A stretch of DNA of 64,000 nt from Spirosoma lacussanchae. Its GTDB lineage: Bacteria > Bacteroidota > Bacteroidia > Cytophagales > Spirosomataceae. Position numbers and translations under genes: made by a program. The notes under the pieces are model-generated. The model searched no databases and was not told the origin of the DNA. It saw nothing but the letters and a program-made list of their open reading frames with translations. This document shows positions 50,140 through 59,413 of this stretch, piece by piece (position 1 is the first letter of the stretch; the number at the start of each line of letters is the position of its first letter). Location: positions 434,001 to 498,000 of the forward strand of contig NZ_SWJG01000003.1 in NCBI RefSeq assembly GCF_005870035.1. The letters run 5' to 3'.

Positions 50140-52347
50140 ATGATGCAGGTTGATCAGACGGTTTACACGACCCTCAAAGAACGGCTTAAAGAGATTTTCG
50201 GTTACAGCCAGTTCCGGGGCGACCAGGAAGCTATAATCCATAGTATTCTGGCGGGTCGCAATACGTTCGTTATTATGCCTACCGGCGCGGGCAAGTCGCT
50301 GTGTTATCAATTGCCCGCTATTGTCAGTGAGGGTACTGCTGTCGTTATTTCGCCCCTTATTGCCCTGATGAAGAATCAGGTTGACCAGCTGAATGCCTTT
50401 GGTGTAAATGCCCAGTTTCTGAATTCGACGCTCTCGAAAGCAGAAATGAACAAGGTAAAGAAAGATACGCTCAATGGTACACTGAAGCTCCTGTATATAG
50501 CGCCGGAGTCGTTAACGAAAGAAGAGAATTTGGATTTTTTGAAGAAAGCCAATATCTCGTTTGTCGCCATTGATGAGGCTCACTGTATATCAGAATGGGG
50601 TCATGACTTCCGGCCGGAGTACCGCAAGATTCGGGGTATTGTCGATAACATTGGCAACCTGCCCGTCATCGCGTTAACGGCTACGGCAACGCCCAAAGTG
50701 CAGCTGGATATCCAGAAAAACCTGCAGATGGAAGACGCCAATCTGTACAAGACGTCGTTCAACCGCAAGAACCTGTATTACGAGATTCGGCCCAAGGCCG
50801 ATGCCAAGCGGCAACTGATCAAATACATCAAGCAGCACAAAGGAAAATCGGGAATCGTCTATTGCCTTAGCCGTAAAACGGTTGAAGAAATTGCCGAGCT
50901 GCTCAATGTCAATGACGTAAAAGCGCTTCCGTATCATGCCGGTCTTGATCCGCAGACGCGGATGAACAACCAGGATGCCTTCCTGAACGAAGATGTAGAC
51001 GTCATCTGCGCTACTATTGCCTTCGGGATGGGTATCGATAAGCCCGACGTCCGCTTCGTTATTCACTACGACGCGCCCAAATCGCTGGAGGGTTACTACC
51101 AGGAAACAGGCCGGGCCGGCCGCGACGGACTGGAAGGTAACTGCCTGATGTTCTACAGCTACGACGATATCGTTAAGCTGGAGAAGTTTAACAAAGACAA
51201 GCCCGTTACCGAGCGCGATAACGCCCGCCACCTGTTAACCGAAATGGTGTCGTACGCCAATCTGGGTGTATGCCGCCGTCGGCAGTTGCTGGGTTATTTT
51301 GGTGAGTTCCTGGATAAGGACTGCGGTTTCTGCGATAACTGCATGAAACCCACCGAGAAATTCAAGGTACAGAACGAGGTAATTCTGGCGCTGCAGGCTG
51401 TATTGCAAACCGATCAGCGATTCGACGTGGCGCACCTGGCCGATGTGCTGACCGCCACGGGCAATCAGTACGTAACGAGTTACGAACATGATCGGCTCGA
51501 AGTTTATGGCAAAGGCCGTGAGTTCAACGAGAACCCAGACTTCTGGTGTTCACTGCTGAAACAGATCACGATCTACGGCTATATTGAAAAAGACGTTGAC
51601 AACTACGGGATTCTGAAATTGACCCAGCGCGGGCTCAACTACATCGAGGATCCGTATCCGGTTTCGCTTTCCAAAGACCACGATTACGATCAGCAGGAAC
51701 CCGAAAAGGAAGATCACGAGGCCGAAACCACACCCACCTCGGGCGGGGCCGCCTACGATGAAGAGCTGCTCGGTCTGCTGAAGGCGCTGCGGAAAAAAGT
51801 AGCCAAAGAGAAGAACCTGCCTCCGTACGTCATTTTCCAGGACCCGTCTATGGAAGAGATGGCTACGACCTACCCCACTACCCGCGAGGAGATGGCGCAG
51901 ATTAACGGCGTCGGGATGGGGAAGGTGCAGAAATTTGGCCGACCTTTTATTGAACTGATTACCAAGTACGTTGAGGACAACGAAATCGAGACGGCTAAAG
52001 ATGTCGTTATCAAGTCGACCGTCAACAAATCGAAAGTAAAAATCTTTATCATTCAGCAGATCGACCGCAAAGTCGACCTTGATGAAATTGCGGAAGCCAA
52101 ATCGCTTTCGATGGAAGACCTGATGGAAGAAATTGAGCACATCTGCTACTCCGGTACGCGGCTTAACCTCGATTATTACATCAACCAGGTCATGGATGAA
52201 GACCGGCAGGACGAAATATACGAGTACTTCATGCGGGCCGAAACCGATAACATTGCCGTTGCCATGCGCGAGTTCGGTGGTGACGATTTTACCGAGCAGG
52301 ACCTGCGTTTGATGCGCATCAAGTTCCTCTCGGAAGTTGCCAATTAA
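50140..52347 (+). CDS. recQ: ATP-dependent DNA helicase RecQ
   Basis: 735-residue 3'-5' helicase for recombination and repair. Walker A MPTGAGKSLCYQLPA (about 46-60), DEAH box AIDEAHCISEWGHDFRPEYR, motif VI QETGRAGRDG, and a zinc-binding Cys set (CRRRQLLGYF, CGFCDNC). The RQC winged helix follows, then an HRDC domain (about 540-615, with LPPYVIFQD), and an extra C-terminal helical domain of about 115 residues not found in E. coli RecQ but common in Bacteroidota. Two adjacent ATGs; the first is used. Confidence 0.96.
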   Translation: MMQVDQTVYTTLKERLKEIFGYSQFRGDQEAIIHSILAGRNTFVIMPTGAGKSLCYQLPAIVSEGTAVVISPLIALMKNQVDQLNAFGVNAQFLNSTLSKAEMNKVKKDTLNGTLKLLYIAPESLTKEENLDFLKKANISFVAIDEAHCISEWGHDFRPEYRKIRGIVDNIGNLPVIALTATATPKVQLDIQKNLQMEDANLYKTSFNRKNLYYEIRPKADAKRQLIKYIKQHKGKSGIVYCLSRKTVEEIAELLNVNDVKALPYHAGLDPQTRMNNQDAFLNEDVDVICATIAFGMGIDKPDVRFVIHYDAPKSLEGYYQETGRAGRDGLEGNCLMFYSYDDIVKLEKFNKDKPVTERDNARHLLTEMVSYANLGVCRRRQLLGYFGEFLDKDCGFCDNCMKPTEKFKVQNEVILALQAVLQTDQRFDVAHLADVLTATGNQYVTSYEHDRLEVYGKGREFNENPDFWCSLLKQITIYGYIEKDVDNYGILKLTQRGLNYIEDPYPVSLSKDHDYDQQEPEKEDHEAETTPTSGGAAYDEELLGLLKALRKKVAKEKNLPPYVIFQDPSMEEMATTYPTTREEMAQINGVGMGKVQKFGRPFIELITKYVEDNEIETAKDVVIKSTVNKSKVKIFIIQQIDRKVDLDEIAEAKSLSMEDLMEEIEHICYSGTRLNLDYYINQVMDEDRQDEIYEYFMRAETDNIAVAMREFGGDDFTEQDLRLMRIKFLSEVAN

Positions 52348-52427
52348 TGTATAATGAAAAATGAATAATGTATAATGAGCCCTGCTTGTTTCTTTTATTC
52401 ATCATTATACGTTATTCATTATACATT
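52345..52427. repeat. AT-rich direct and inverted repeats between recQ and purD
   Basis: The 13-nt unit TAATGTATAATGA occurs twice directly (52345-52357, 52366-52378) and twice in inverted, slightly diverged form (52402-52414, 52416-52427). The whole 83-nt stretch can fold into one long hairpin and fills most of the gap. It starts inside the recQ stop codon region. It may act as a terminator, but its repeated, AT-only make-up differs from the GC-rich terminators elsewhere and resembles a small dispersed repeat. Confidence 0.65.
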
Positions 52428-52434
52428 TCAATAA

Positions 52435-53718
52435 ATGAATATTCTGATTCTTGGGTCGGGCGGGCGTGAACATGCATTTGCATGGAAGCTGGCCCAAAGC
52501 CCTTTGTGTGATACGCTTTTTGTGGCGCCGGGAAATGCTGGTACGGCGCTGGTAGCCACCAACCTGGCCATCGGTTACAGCGATTTTGAAGCCGTTGCAG
52601 CCGCCATTCGTGACCATCAGATCGACCTGCTCATCGTTGGGCCGGAAGAGCCGCTGGTGAAAGGCATCGTCGATTTTCTGCGGCAACAGCCTGATCTGGC
52701 CGGATTACGGATTGTAGGGCCCGATGCCGAAGGCGCTCAGCTGGAAGGCAGTAAGGACTTCTCGAAGTCGTTCATGGCCCGGCATGGTATTCCAACCGCG
52801 GCCTCCCAAACCTTCACGACCGAAACCCTCGACGCTGGCCTGACGTATCTGGAAACCCATACATTACCGATCGTGCTGAAAGCCGACGGGCTGGCAGCCG
52901 GCAAAGGAGTCATCATTACCGATACGGTAGCCGAAGCCCAGGCTACCCTGCGCGATATGCTCGGCGGCAAATTCGGGGCGGCTGGTAACAAGGTTGTTGT
53001 TGAGCAGTTTCTGCGCGGTATCGAGCTGTCGCTGTTCGTACTGACAGACGGAACGAACTACAAAATTCTGCCCGAAGCCAAAGATTACAAACGCATCGGT
53101 GAAGGTGATACGGGCCCTAACACGGGGGGTATGGGAGCTGTTTCGCCGGTCGTATTTGCCAACGAGTCATTCCTGCGGAAAGTTGAAGAGAAGGTCGTGA
53201 AACCAACGCTGGCTGGTTTGCAGCGCGAAGGTATTCGCTATCAGGGCTTCATTTTTGTCGGGCTGATCAAAGTCAACGGCGAACCCTATGTGATTGAATA
53301 CAACGCCCGGATGGGTGATCCGGAGACGGAGGTCGTGCTGCCCCGCATCCAGACGGATCTGGTGGAGTTGATGGTCGCTACGGCCGATGGCGATCTCGAC
53401 AAGATTACCCTGCAGGTCTCGCCCCAGACGGCGGTAACAACGGTGGTGGTATCGGGAGGGTATCCGGACGAGTACCAGAAAGGTAAAATCATTTCGGACT
53501 TAGATCGTTTAGATGATGTAACCGCGTTCCATGCGGGGACGCTGGCGCAAAACGGTCATGTACTGACCAACGGAGGGCGGGTACTGGCGCTGACAGCCCA
53601 GGCCAACTCGCTCGAAAACGCCGTCAGGAAGTCGCAGGAAGCGGCCCGGACGGTGCAGTTTGAGGGAAAACAGTACCGGAAAGATATCGGGCTCGACCTG
53701 ATCCGGTACGCTGACTAG
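52435..53718 (+). CDS. purD: Phosphoribosylamine-glycine ligase
   Basis: 427 residues, usual length. ATP-grasp enzyme making glycinamide ribonucleotide in purine synthesis. N-terminal domain MNILILGSGGREHAFAWKLA; ATP-grasp region about 105-300 with LPIVLKADGLAAGKGVII and the PurD signature YNARMGDPETEVVLPRI, here about 289-305. Second purine gene of the window, not linked to purB. Confidence 0.97.
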   Translation: MNILILGSGGREHAFAWKLAQSPLCDTLFVAPGNAGTALVATNLAIGYSDFEAVAAAIRDHQIDLLIVGPEEPLVKGIVDFLRQQPDLAGLRIVGPDAEGAQLEGSKDFSKSFMARHGIPTAASQTFTTETLDAGLTYLETHTLPIVLKADGLAAGKGVIITDTVAEAQATLRDMLGGKFGAAGNKVVVEQFLRGIELSLFVLTDGTNYKILPEAKDYKRIGEGDTGPNTGGMGAVSPVVFANESFLRKVEEKVVKPTLAGLQREGIRYQGFIFVGLIKVNGEPYVIEYNARMGDPETEVVLPRIQTDLVELMVATADGDLDKITLQVSPQTAVTTVVVSGGYPDEYQKGKIISDLDRLDDVTAFHAGTLAQNGHVLTNGGRVLALTAQANSLENAVRKSQEAARTVQFEGKQYRKDIGLDLIRYAD

Positions 53719-53799
53719 CGACGAATGCGGAGCCGGAGCGGGTTGGTGTAAGCATGCCATCCGGTGGCTCTGTACTCATCGCTGCAAACTATATATATT

Positions 53800-55011
53800 A
53801 TGTCTTGTAAATCCTGTGCGACCGGTGGGTGCGGAACCCAGCGTGGTGCGTCTGAGGGGCCGGGCGGGGAACCGCAGAAAACGGCTACCAAAGGCTGCGG
53901 CAGCGGTGGGTGCAGCACTGGAGGGTGCAACAAACTGAATTCATTCGACTGGCTGAGCGATGTAGCCATGCCAGGCACAAAAAAATACGATGTTGTTGAA
54001 GTAAAGTTTAAAGGGGGCCGTAAAGACTACTACCGCAACGTTCACCAGCTCGATCTGACAACCGGCGATTACGTGGTGGTGGAGATGCAGTCGGGCTACC
54101 ACATCGGCGCCGTATCGATGCAGGGCGAACTGGTACGCCTGCAGGTAAAAAAGCGGAACGTCAAAATTAACGACGACACGCGCGTTATTCACCGGATCGC
54201 TACACCGAAGGATATGGATCGCCACGAGCAGGCGGTACTGCGCGACCTGCCCGCCCTGTATCGCTCGCGCGAGATCGTGCGTGAACTGAAGCTCAACATG
54301 AAACTGTCGGATGTTGAGTTTCAGTCCGACAATACGAAAGCTACGTTCTACTATTCGTCAGAAGAGCGGGTCGACTTTCGGGAGCTGATCAAAATGCTGG
54401 CCAGCGAGTTCAAAGCCCGGATCGAGATGCGGCAGATCAGCCTGCGTCAGGAAGCCGGTCGGCTGGGGGGCATCGGCTCCTGCGGTCGTGAACTGTGCTG
54501 CTCAACCTGGCTGACCGATTTCAAGAACATTGCTACATCGGCGGCCCGGTACCAGAACCTGTCGCTGAATCCGGCTAAACTGTCGGGGCAGTGTGGCCGG
54601 CTGAAGTGTTGCCTGAACTACGAGCTGGATACCTACATGGATGCGCTGCGCGATATTCCGACTATCGATAAACCGCTGGAGACGCAGAAAGGCCGGGCCT
54701 GGTTGCAGAAAACCGACATTTTTCGGAAGCTGATGTGGTTTGGGTATGGCGCCGAAAGTACCTGGCACCCCCTGCCGATTGCGCGGGTGCTGGAAATCGT
54801 CGAGCTGAACAAAAAGGGTGTTATCCCGGAGTCATTCGATGTCCTGACGCCGGTTGGCGAGAAAGAGGCTGTGCCGCTGGCTGCGCTTAACAGTGATTTA
54901 CAGAAACTGGACGCCAAATACGCTACCCGAACCAGTAAAAAGAAAAAGAAAAAACCGAAAGGCGGTAACGGCAGCGCGCCGAAGCCAGCTCCCAACGGTA
55001 AAGCGCAATAA
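53800..55011 (+). CDS. ricT: PSP1-domain protein, RicT-like
   Basis: 403 residues. The PSP1 domain (about 55-290) carries the conserved GIGSCGRELCCSTW and SGQCGRLKCCLNYE motifs, cysteines that ligand an iron-sulphur cluster in the RicAFT (YaaT) complex. The N-terminus adds six Cys in Gly-rich CxxC-like spacing (C3, C6, C11, C33, C38, C43). The C-terminus is a Lys-rich basic tail (SKKKKKKPKGG). RicT supports mRNA maturation, sporulation or biofilm phosphorelays in Firmicutes; the role in Bacteroidota is not settled. ATG 53800 begins MSCKSC; the upstream extension is not conserved-looking. Confidence 0.88.
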   Translation: MSCKSCATGGCGTQRGASEGPGGEPQKTATKGCGSGGCSTGGCNKLNSFDWLSDVAMPGTKKYDVVEVKFKGGRKDYYRNVHQLDLTTGDYVVVEMQSGYHIGAVSMQGELVRLQVKKRNVKINDDTRVIHRIATPKDMDRHEQAVLRDLPALYRSREIVRELKLNMKLSDVEFQSDNTKATFYYSSEERVDFRELIKMLASEFKARIEMRQISLRQEAGRLGGIGSCGRELCCSTWLTDFKNIATSAARYQNLSLNPAKLSGQCGRLKCCLNYELDTYMDALRDIPTIDKPLETQKGRAWLQKTDIFRKLMWFGYGAESTWHPLPIARVLEIVELNKKGVIPESFDVLTPVGEKEAVPLAALNSDLQKLDAKYATRTSKKKKKKPKGGNGSAPKPAPNGKAQ

Positions 55012-55051
55012 CGACGAACCCCGGCTGTAGTACAGCCGGGGTTCGTCGTTA
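55009..55051. terminator. Bidirectional terminator, 21-bp stem without real loop
   Basis: Perfect 21-bp inverted repeat around a single G (arms 55009-55029 and 55031-55051) between convergent ricT and xylA. The left arm includes the ricT stop codon. Confidence 0.82.
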
Positions 55052-55069
55052 GTAAGAGGATATGAGTGC

Positions 55070-56401
55070 TTAAATGTACTGGTTCACGATGCTCTCCAGC
55101 CACTCCTGTTTGCCGCTGCGCAGTTGGGGTTCGCCGTTCTCCAGCGTATAGCTCCGCAGGTCTTCGAGGGTCAGCTTGCCCTGCTCGAACTCCTGACCCT
55201 TGCCCTGATCGAACGATGCATACCGTTCTTTCCGGAATGCCAGATAATCAGAGTCTTTCAGAATTTTGTCGGCCACGATAAACGCCCGCGCAAACGCATC
55301 CATACCGCTGATGTGAGCGATGAACAGATCGTCGAAGTCGGTCGAGTTCCGGCGAACTTTAGCGTCGAAGTTGATACCGCCCGGCTTGATACCACCAGCC
55401 TGCTGAATAACCAGCATGGCTTCGGTCAGTTCGTACAGGTTGATCGGGAACTGGTCGGTATCCCAGCCGTTCTGGTAATCGCCCCGGTTCGCGTCGATGC
55501 TGCCCAGCATGTCGGCGTCGGCGGCTACCTGCAGTTCGTGGTCAAATGTATGACCGGCCAGGGTAGCGTGGTTGACTTCGATGTTCAGTTTGAAATCGTT
55601 TTCCAGCCCGTACTGACGCAGGAAACCAATGACGGTAGCCGCGTCGTAGTCGTATTGGTGCTTGGTAGGCTCCATCGGCTTCGGCTCAATGAAGAACGTT
55701 CCCGTAAAGCCCTGCTTGCGGGCGTAATCGCGGGAAATGGTCAGGAACTGGGCCAGGTGCTCGACCTCGCGCTTCATGTTGGTGTTCAGCAGCGACATGT
55801 AGCCTTCGCGACCTCCCCAGAATACGTAGTTTTCGCCACCCAGAGCAATGGTAGCGTCGAGCGCGTTTTTAACCTGCGTACCGGCATAAGCCACCACCGC
55901 AAAATCGGGGTTGGTTGATGCGCCGTTCATGTAGCGGGGGTTCGAGAAAGCGTTGGCCGTTCCCCACAGCAATTTTACGCCACTGGCCTGTTGTTTCTGT
56001 TTGGCGTACTCGACAATTGTCTGCAGCCGTTTTTCGTACTCGCTGGCCGAGTCGCCTTCATCAACCAGGTCGATGTCGTGGAAGCAGTAGTAGGGCGCTC
56101 CGATTTTGGTGATGAACTCAAACGCAGCATCCATCTTGAGCCGCGCCCGAACGTTGGCGTCGCTATCCTGATCCCACGGGAAAATGCGGGTTCCCGGACC
56201 GAACGGATCGCCACCGGTTCCGGTGAAGGTATGCCAGTAGCTGATAGCGAACCGCAGGTGATCGCGCAGCGACTTGCCACCAACAATCAGCTCGGGGTTG
56301 TACCATTTGAAAGCCAGCGGATTTTTCGACTGAACGCCTTCGTACGGAATGACGTCGATGCCTTTAAAGTATTCCTGATCACCCAGTGTGACGTTTGCCA
56401 T
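55070..56401 (-). CDS. xylA: Xylose isomerase
   Basis: 443 residues (class II length). Converts D-xylose to D-xylulose with two divalent metals. Motifs: [13 protein letters not shown] (catalytic His), [26 protein letters not shown] with metal-binding Glu/His, and GNIDANRGD-like [19 protein letters not shown] region. Xylulokinase and a xylose transporter are not in the window. Downstream of a Nudix-type regulator gene on the same strand; a 17-nt near-palindrome 85 nt upstream of the start is a likely operator. Confidence 0.97.
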   Translation of the reverse strand: MANVTLGDQEYFKGIDVIPYEGVQSKNPLAFKWYNPELIVGGKSLRDHLRFAISYWHTFTGTGGDPFGPGTRIFPWDQDSDANVRARLKMDAAFEFITKIGAPYYCFHDIDLVDEGDSASEYEKRLQTIVEYAKQKQQASGVKLLWGTANAFSNPRYMNGASTNPDFAVVAYAGTQVKNALDATIALGGENYVFWGGREGYMSLLNTNMKREVEHLAQFLTISRDYARKQGFTGTFFIEPKPMEPTKHQYDYDAATVIGFLRQYGLENDFKLNIEVNHATLAGHTFDHELQVAADADMLGSIDANRGDYQNGWDTDQFPINLYELTEAMLVIQQAGGIKPGGINFDAKVRRNSTDFDDLFIAHISGMDAFARAFIVADKILKDSDYLAFRKERYASFDQGKGQEFEQGKLTLEDLRSYTLENGEPQLRSGKQEWLESIVNQYI

Positions 56402-56485
56402 GGTTCTGGAGTTGGTTACTGGTTAGTTGAAATTATTATTGATAATCAGCTCGTTTGCAGGGACTCGTCTTCCTGCCGATTATTG

Positions 56486-56502
56486 AGTGTAAAATTGACA
56501 CT
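56486..56502. promoter_or_regulatory. Candidate operator upstream of xylA
   Basis: AGTGTAAAATTGACACT is a 17-nt dyad (AGTGT-AA-n-TT-ACACT) with one unmatched inner pair, 85 nt upstream of xylA. A related half-site (TGTAAATGTCA) lies just beside it at 56508-56518. The neighbouring Nudix-type regulator is the obvious candidate ligand. The region upstream of the dyad is AT-rich. Confidence 0.5.
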
Positions 56503-56573
56503 TAAAATGTAAATGTCAAAACGACGGGTATTAATTTTTAGGGAAATTATCCTGAAAACCTGGCGCCATAGCG

Positions 56574-57278
56574 TTACCAGCTGATAGCGTCGGGGCTGGG
56601 GATAACGTTCAGCAGGGAGTGGGTCAGCTGCTGGTAGCGAGGCATGTCGACCTGGTAGAAAAACGCCCCCCGTTTGGAGAATCCTTTCTGCTTTTCGTCG
56701 AGTTTGATCAGCAGGTTGGTCGACAGGATTTTGCGGCTGAAGTTACGCTTGTCGAACTCGGTGTTGTAGATCGCGTCGTAGAGCTTTTTGAGCTGGGGAA
56801 TGGTAAATTTCTCGGGCAGCAATTCGAAACCGATGGGGTGCAGGGCGGCTTTGTACCGCAATCGGCGAATGGCCAGGTCGACCATGTCGCCATGATCGAA
56901 GAGGAGGGGCGGCAGGTCGTAGATCGAAAACCAGCGCGCCTGAAACGCTTCGGTCAGCTTCGACGCATAGTCGGCTACTTTGACCAGCGAGAAATAAGCA
57001 ACTGAAACGGTCCGGACAATCGGGTCGCGCTGCGGATCGCCGAAAGCGTTGAGCTGTTCGAGGTAGACGTTGGTGAGGCCGGTCAGTTCGAACAGAATAC
57101 GGGTGGCTGCCTGCTCCAGACTTTCGTCGGGTTGCAGCCAGCCACCCATGAGCGACCAGGTTTGTTCTTCCAGGCCCCGTTTTACCAGCAGCACCTTCAG
57201 GCTTTCGCCGTCGAAGCCAAAAATGATGGAGTCGAGGGCTACCAGATACGGATGCTGTTGTTTATACTGTTCTACCAT
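56574..57278 (-). CDS. Nudix-fold transcriptional regulator of sugar genes
   Basis: 234 residues. An N-terminal Nudix domain (about 12-145) is followed by a winged-helix region (about 150-225, FTIPQLKKLYDAIYNTEFDK) as in NrtR/AraR-type regulators. The Nudix box starts GGWLQPDESLEQAA but continues RILFELTG instead of the hydrolase pattern REuxEE, so catalytic activity is probably lost and the domain would sense a sugar-phosphate or nucleotide. Upstream of xylA, downstream of GH10: a pentose-utilisation regulator is likely. The effector is unknown. Confidence 0.85.
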   Translation of the reverse strand: MVEQYKQQHPYLVALDSIIFGFDGESLKVLLVKRGLEEQTWSLMGGWLQPDESLEQAATRILFELTGLTNVYLEQLNAFGDPQRDPIVRTVSVAYFSLVKVADYASKLTEAFQARWFSIYDLPPLLFDHGDMVDLAIRRLRYKAALHPIGFELLPEKFTIPQLKKLYDAIYNTEFDKRNFSRKILSTNLLIKLDEKQKGFSKRGAFFYQVDMPRYQQLTHSLLNVIPSPDAISW

Positions 57279-57380
57279 TGATCCGGGACCGACGCGGGAT
57301 AAACCGCTGCGTTCGGCTGCAAACTACATAATTCTGGCGCTTACTGCTGTTTTTATCCCACCCCGCCAGGTTTTGAACGT

Positions 57381-58466
57381 TTAAAACGTTACGACGCTCT
57401 GATAGGCTTTTTTGGGCTGGTAATTTTCATCAAACAGCAGCGGGTGGTCTTTACGGCCTGGTACCGGAAAGTTGTCGAGCCAGGAGTACTTGTCCGACAG
57501 GTTCCAGAAGGTGACGCCGGTCAGCGTCTTTTTGTGCTTGCGGAACACGTCGAACAGCATCTTATACTGCGCCACCTGTTTCTGCTCCATCTCGGGCGTG
57601 AACTCGCTGACGTCGGTCGGTTTCCGCGCCCGGCGTTCGTGCTCTTTCGGGTAAACTGACATATCAAGTTCGGTAACCTGTACCTTCAGGCCGAGGCTGG
57701 CAAACCGATTGATCGACTCTTCCAGCTCCTGGGGGGTAGGCTCGTAGATAGACCAGTGACCCTGCAGACCAACCCCATCGATAGGCACCTTTTTGTCTTT
57801 TAGCTTCTTCAGAATCTGGTAAATGCGATCCCGTTTCGATGCGTTTTCGGTGTTGTAGTCGTTGTAAAACAGCTGGGCACCGGGGTCGGCTTCGTGGGCA
57901 TATTCAAAGGCTTTGGCGATATAATCTTCCCCAATAATCTCGTAGAACTTCGATTTCCGGTAGAGGCTGGCACCCGTGTCGGGCACGGCTTCATTAACGA
58001 CGTCCCAGGCGTAAATTTTACCTTTGTAGCGGCCCATAACGTCGTTGATGTGCTGTTTCAGGCGAGCCAGCAACACCTCACGGCTTACCTGCTTCCCATC
58101 GGCGTCGGTAAAGAACCAGCGGGGCGTTTGGTTATGCCAGCACAGCGTGTGCCCCCGCACTTTGATCTTGTTCTGGACGGCGAAGTCGACAATGGCGTCG
58201 GCATCTTTCCAGAAGTACCGGTTTTCTTCGGGGTGGATAGGCCCCATCTTCATGGCATTCTCGGGGGTAACGCTGTTGAACTGCTGCCGGATCAGGTCGG
58301 CTTCGGGGCCGGTCAGGGTGCGGGGAGCTACGGCTACGCCAATCGGGAAATACTTTTTGTAGGCCTCCTTAAGAGTTGGCTCGGGCGCCTGAACGTGTGA
58401 TGACAGGCCCGCGCCCAGCAGGGTCATACCGCCCAGCAGTACCGACAAACGAATTGAGTTTTTCAT
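57381..58466 (-). CDS. Endo-1,4-beta-xylanase, GH10
   Basis: 361-residue secreted retaining xylanase. A signal peptide ends SHVQA. GH10 barrel: RGHTLCWHNQTP, acid/base E159 in WDVVNEAVPD, nucleophile E266 in VQVTELDMSVYP, and GVTFWNLSDKYSWL near the end. Single catalytic domain without carbohydrate-binding module. It would cut the xylan backbone outside the inner membrane; products would feed GH67 and XylA encoded in the same block. A 15-nt palindrome (57376-57390) covers its stop codon. Confidence 0.96.
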   Translation of the reverse strand: MKNSIRLSVLLGGMTLLGAGLSSHVQAPEPTLKEAYKKYFPIGVAVAPRTLTGPEADLIRQQFNSVTPENAMKMGPIHPEENRYFWKDADAIVDFAVQNKIKVRGHTLCWHNQTPRWFFTDADGKQVSREVLLARLKQHINDVMGRYKGKIYAWDVVNEAVPDTGASLYRKSKFYEIIGEDYIAKAFEYAHEADPGAQLFYNDYNTENASKRDRIYQILKKLKDKKVPIDGVGLQGHWSIYEPTPQELEESINRFASLGLKVQVTELDMSVYPKEHERRARKPTDVSEFTPEMEQKQVAQYKMLFDVFRKHKKTLTGVTFWNLSDKYSWLDNFPVPGRKDHPLLFDENYQPKKAYQSVVTF

Positions 58467-58515
58467 GGTAATGCGCTAAAAGAGAATAACGAATCGGGTT
58501 GGTCAGGATAAGGCA

Positions 58516-59355
58516 TCAGAAGCCGATTGAGTTACCACCATCGACGGGGAGCGAGGCTCCGGTAACATATCGGGCTGCGTCGGATGCCAGAAAAACGGCA
58601 GCCCAACCAATATCTTCGGGTTTACCGAATTTACCCATCGGGGTCCGGCGCATGGCGCGGGCGAAGCGGTCGGGGTCGCCCCCCATAGCGGTTTTACTCA
58701 TGGCCGTCTCGATAAAGCCCGGCGCAATGGCATTGACACGAACGCCTTTACCCGAAAACTCCGACGCCAGCACTTTAACCATGCCCTCTACCGCCGACTT
58801 GGAAGCCGCGTAAGCCACAACCCGGTCAATGCCGTAGTAGGCCGCCATGGACGAAATCATGATGATGGAGCCGGTGCCGCGCTCGATCATCCGGCCGGCG
58901 CACGCGCGGGTCAGTGAGAATACCGAGTTGAGGTTAGTATGAACAATCCGGTCAAAGTCAGCGTCCGTAACCTCCAACGCTGGTTTTTTCATGTTGATAC
59001 CGGCGTTGTTGACCAGGACATCGATGGGCCCGTAGGTCGTTTCGATGTCCGCAACCAGTCCGTCGAGCCGCTCGCGCTCGGTCACGTCGTTGACTACATA
59101 ATAGGCTGCGGGGGTAGGGCGGTCGGCGGTGAGGGTGGCCACGGCGTCGCGGAGGGGTTGCTCCCGGCGGCCGGTGATGATCACGGTGGCACCGGCGTCG
59201 ACCATGCAGCGGGCAATATCGAAACCAATGCCACTGCCTCCGCCCGTAATCAGGGCCAGCTTACCGGCCAGGGAGAACGCGTGGTCAAAGCGAATATACG
59301 TATCGGCGGCCGGCTCGGCAACCTGTTGATTGGGTGTCTCTACGAGGGAATCCAT
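58516..59355 (-). CDS. SDR oxidoreductase, possibly fructuronate reductase
   Basis: 279 residues. Classical short-chain dehydrogenase: cofactor motif TGGGSGIG (37-44), NNAG (117-120), catalytic S168/S169, Y182 and K186 (YAASK). About 25 extra residues precede the Rossmann fold. Its length and its place between a GH10 xylanase and GH67-linked genes fit the SDR-type mannonate/fructuronate reductase (UxuB of Bacillus), which acts on the uronic acid released by alpha-glucuronidase; gluconate or glucose dehydrogenases have similar sequences, so the substrate is inferred. Cytoplasmic. Confidence 0.85.
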   Translation of the reverse strand: MDSLVETPNQQVAEPAADTYIRFDHAFSLAGKLALITGGGSGIGFDIARCMVDAGATVIITGRREQPLRDAVATLTADRPTPAAYYVVNDVTERERLDGLVADIETTYGPIDVLVNNAGINMKKPALEVTDADFDRIVHTNLNSVFSLTRACAGRMIERGTGSIIMISSMAAYYGIDRVVAYAASKSAVEGMVKVLASEFSGKGVRVNAIAPGFIETAMSKTAMGGDPDRFARAMRRTPMGKFGKPEDIGWAAVFLASDAARYVTGASLPVDGGNSIGF

Positions 59356-59413
59356 TTTACTACCAGCTAATTAATTGATGGTTCTGGGGCATTGAGGCAG
59401 CACAGTGCTGCGT

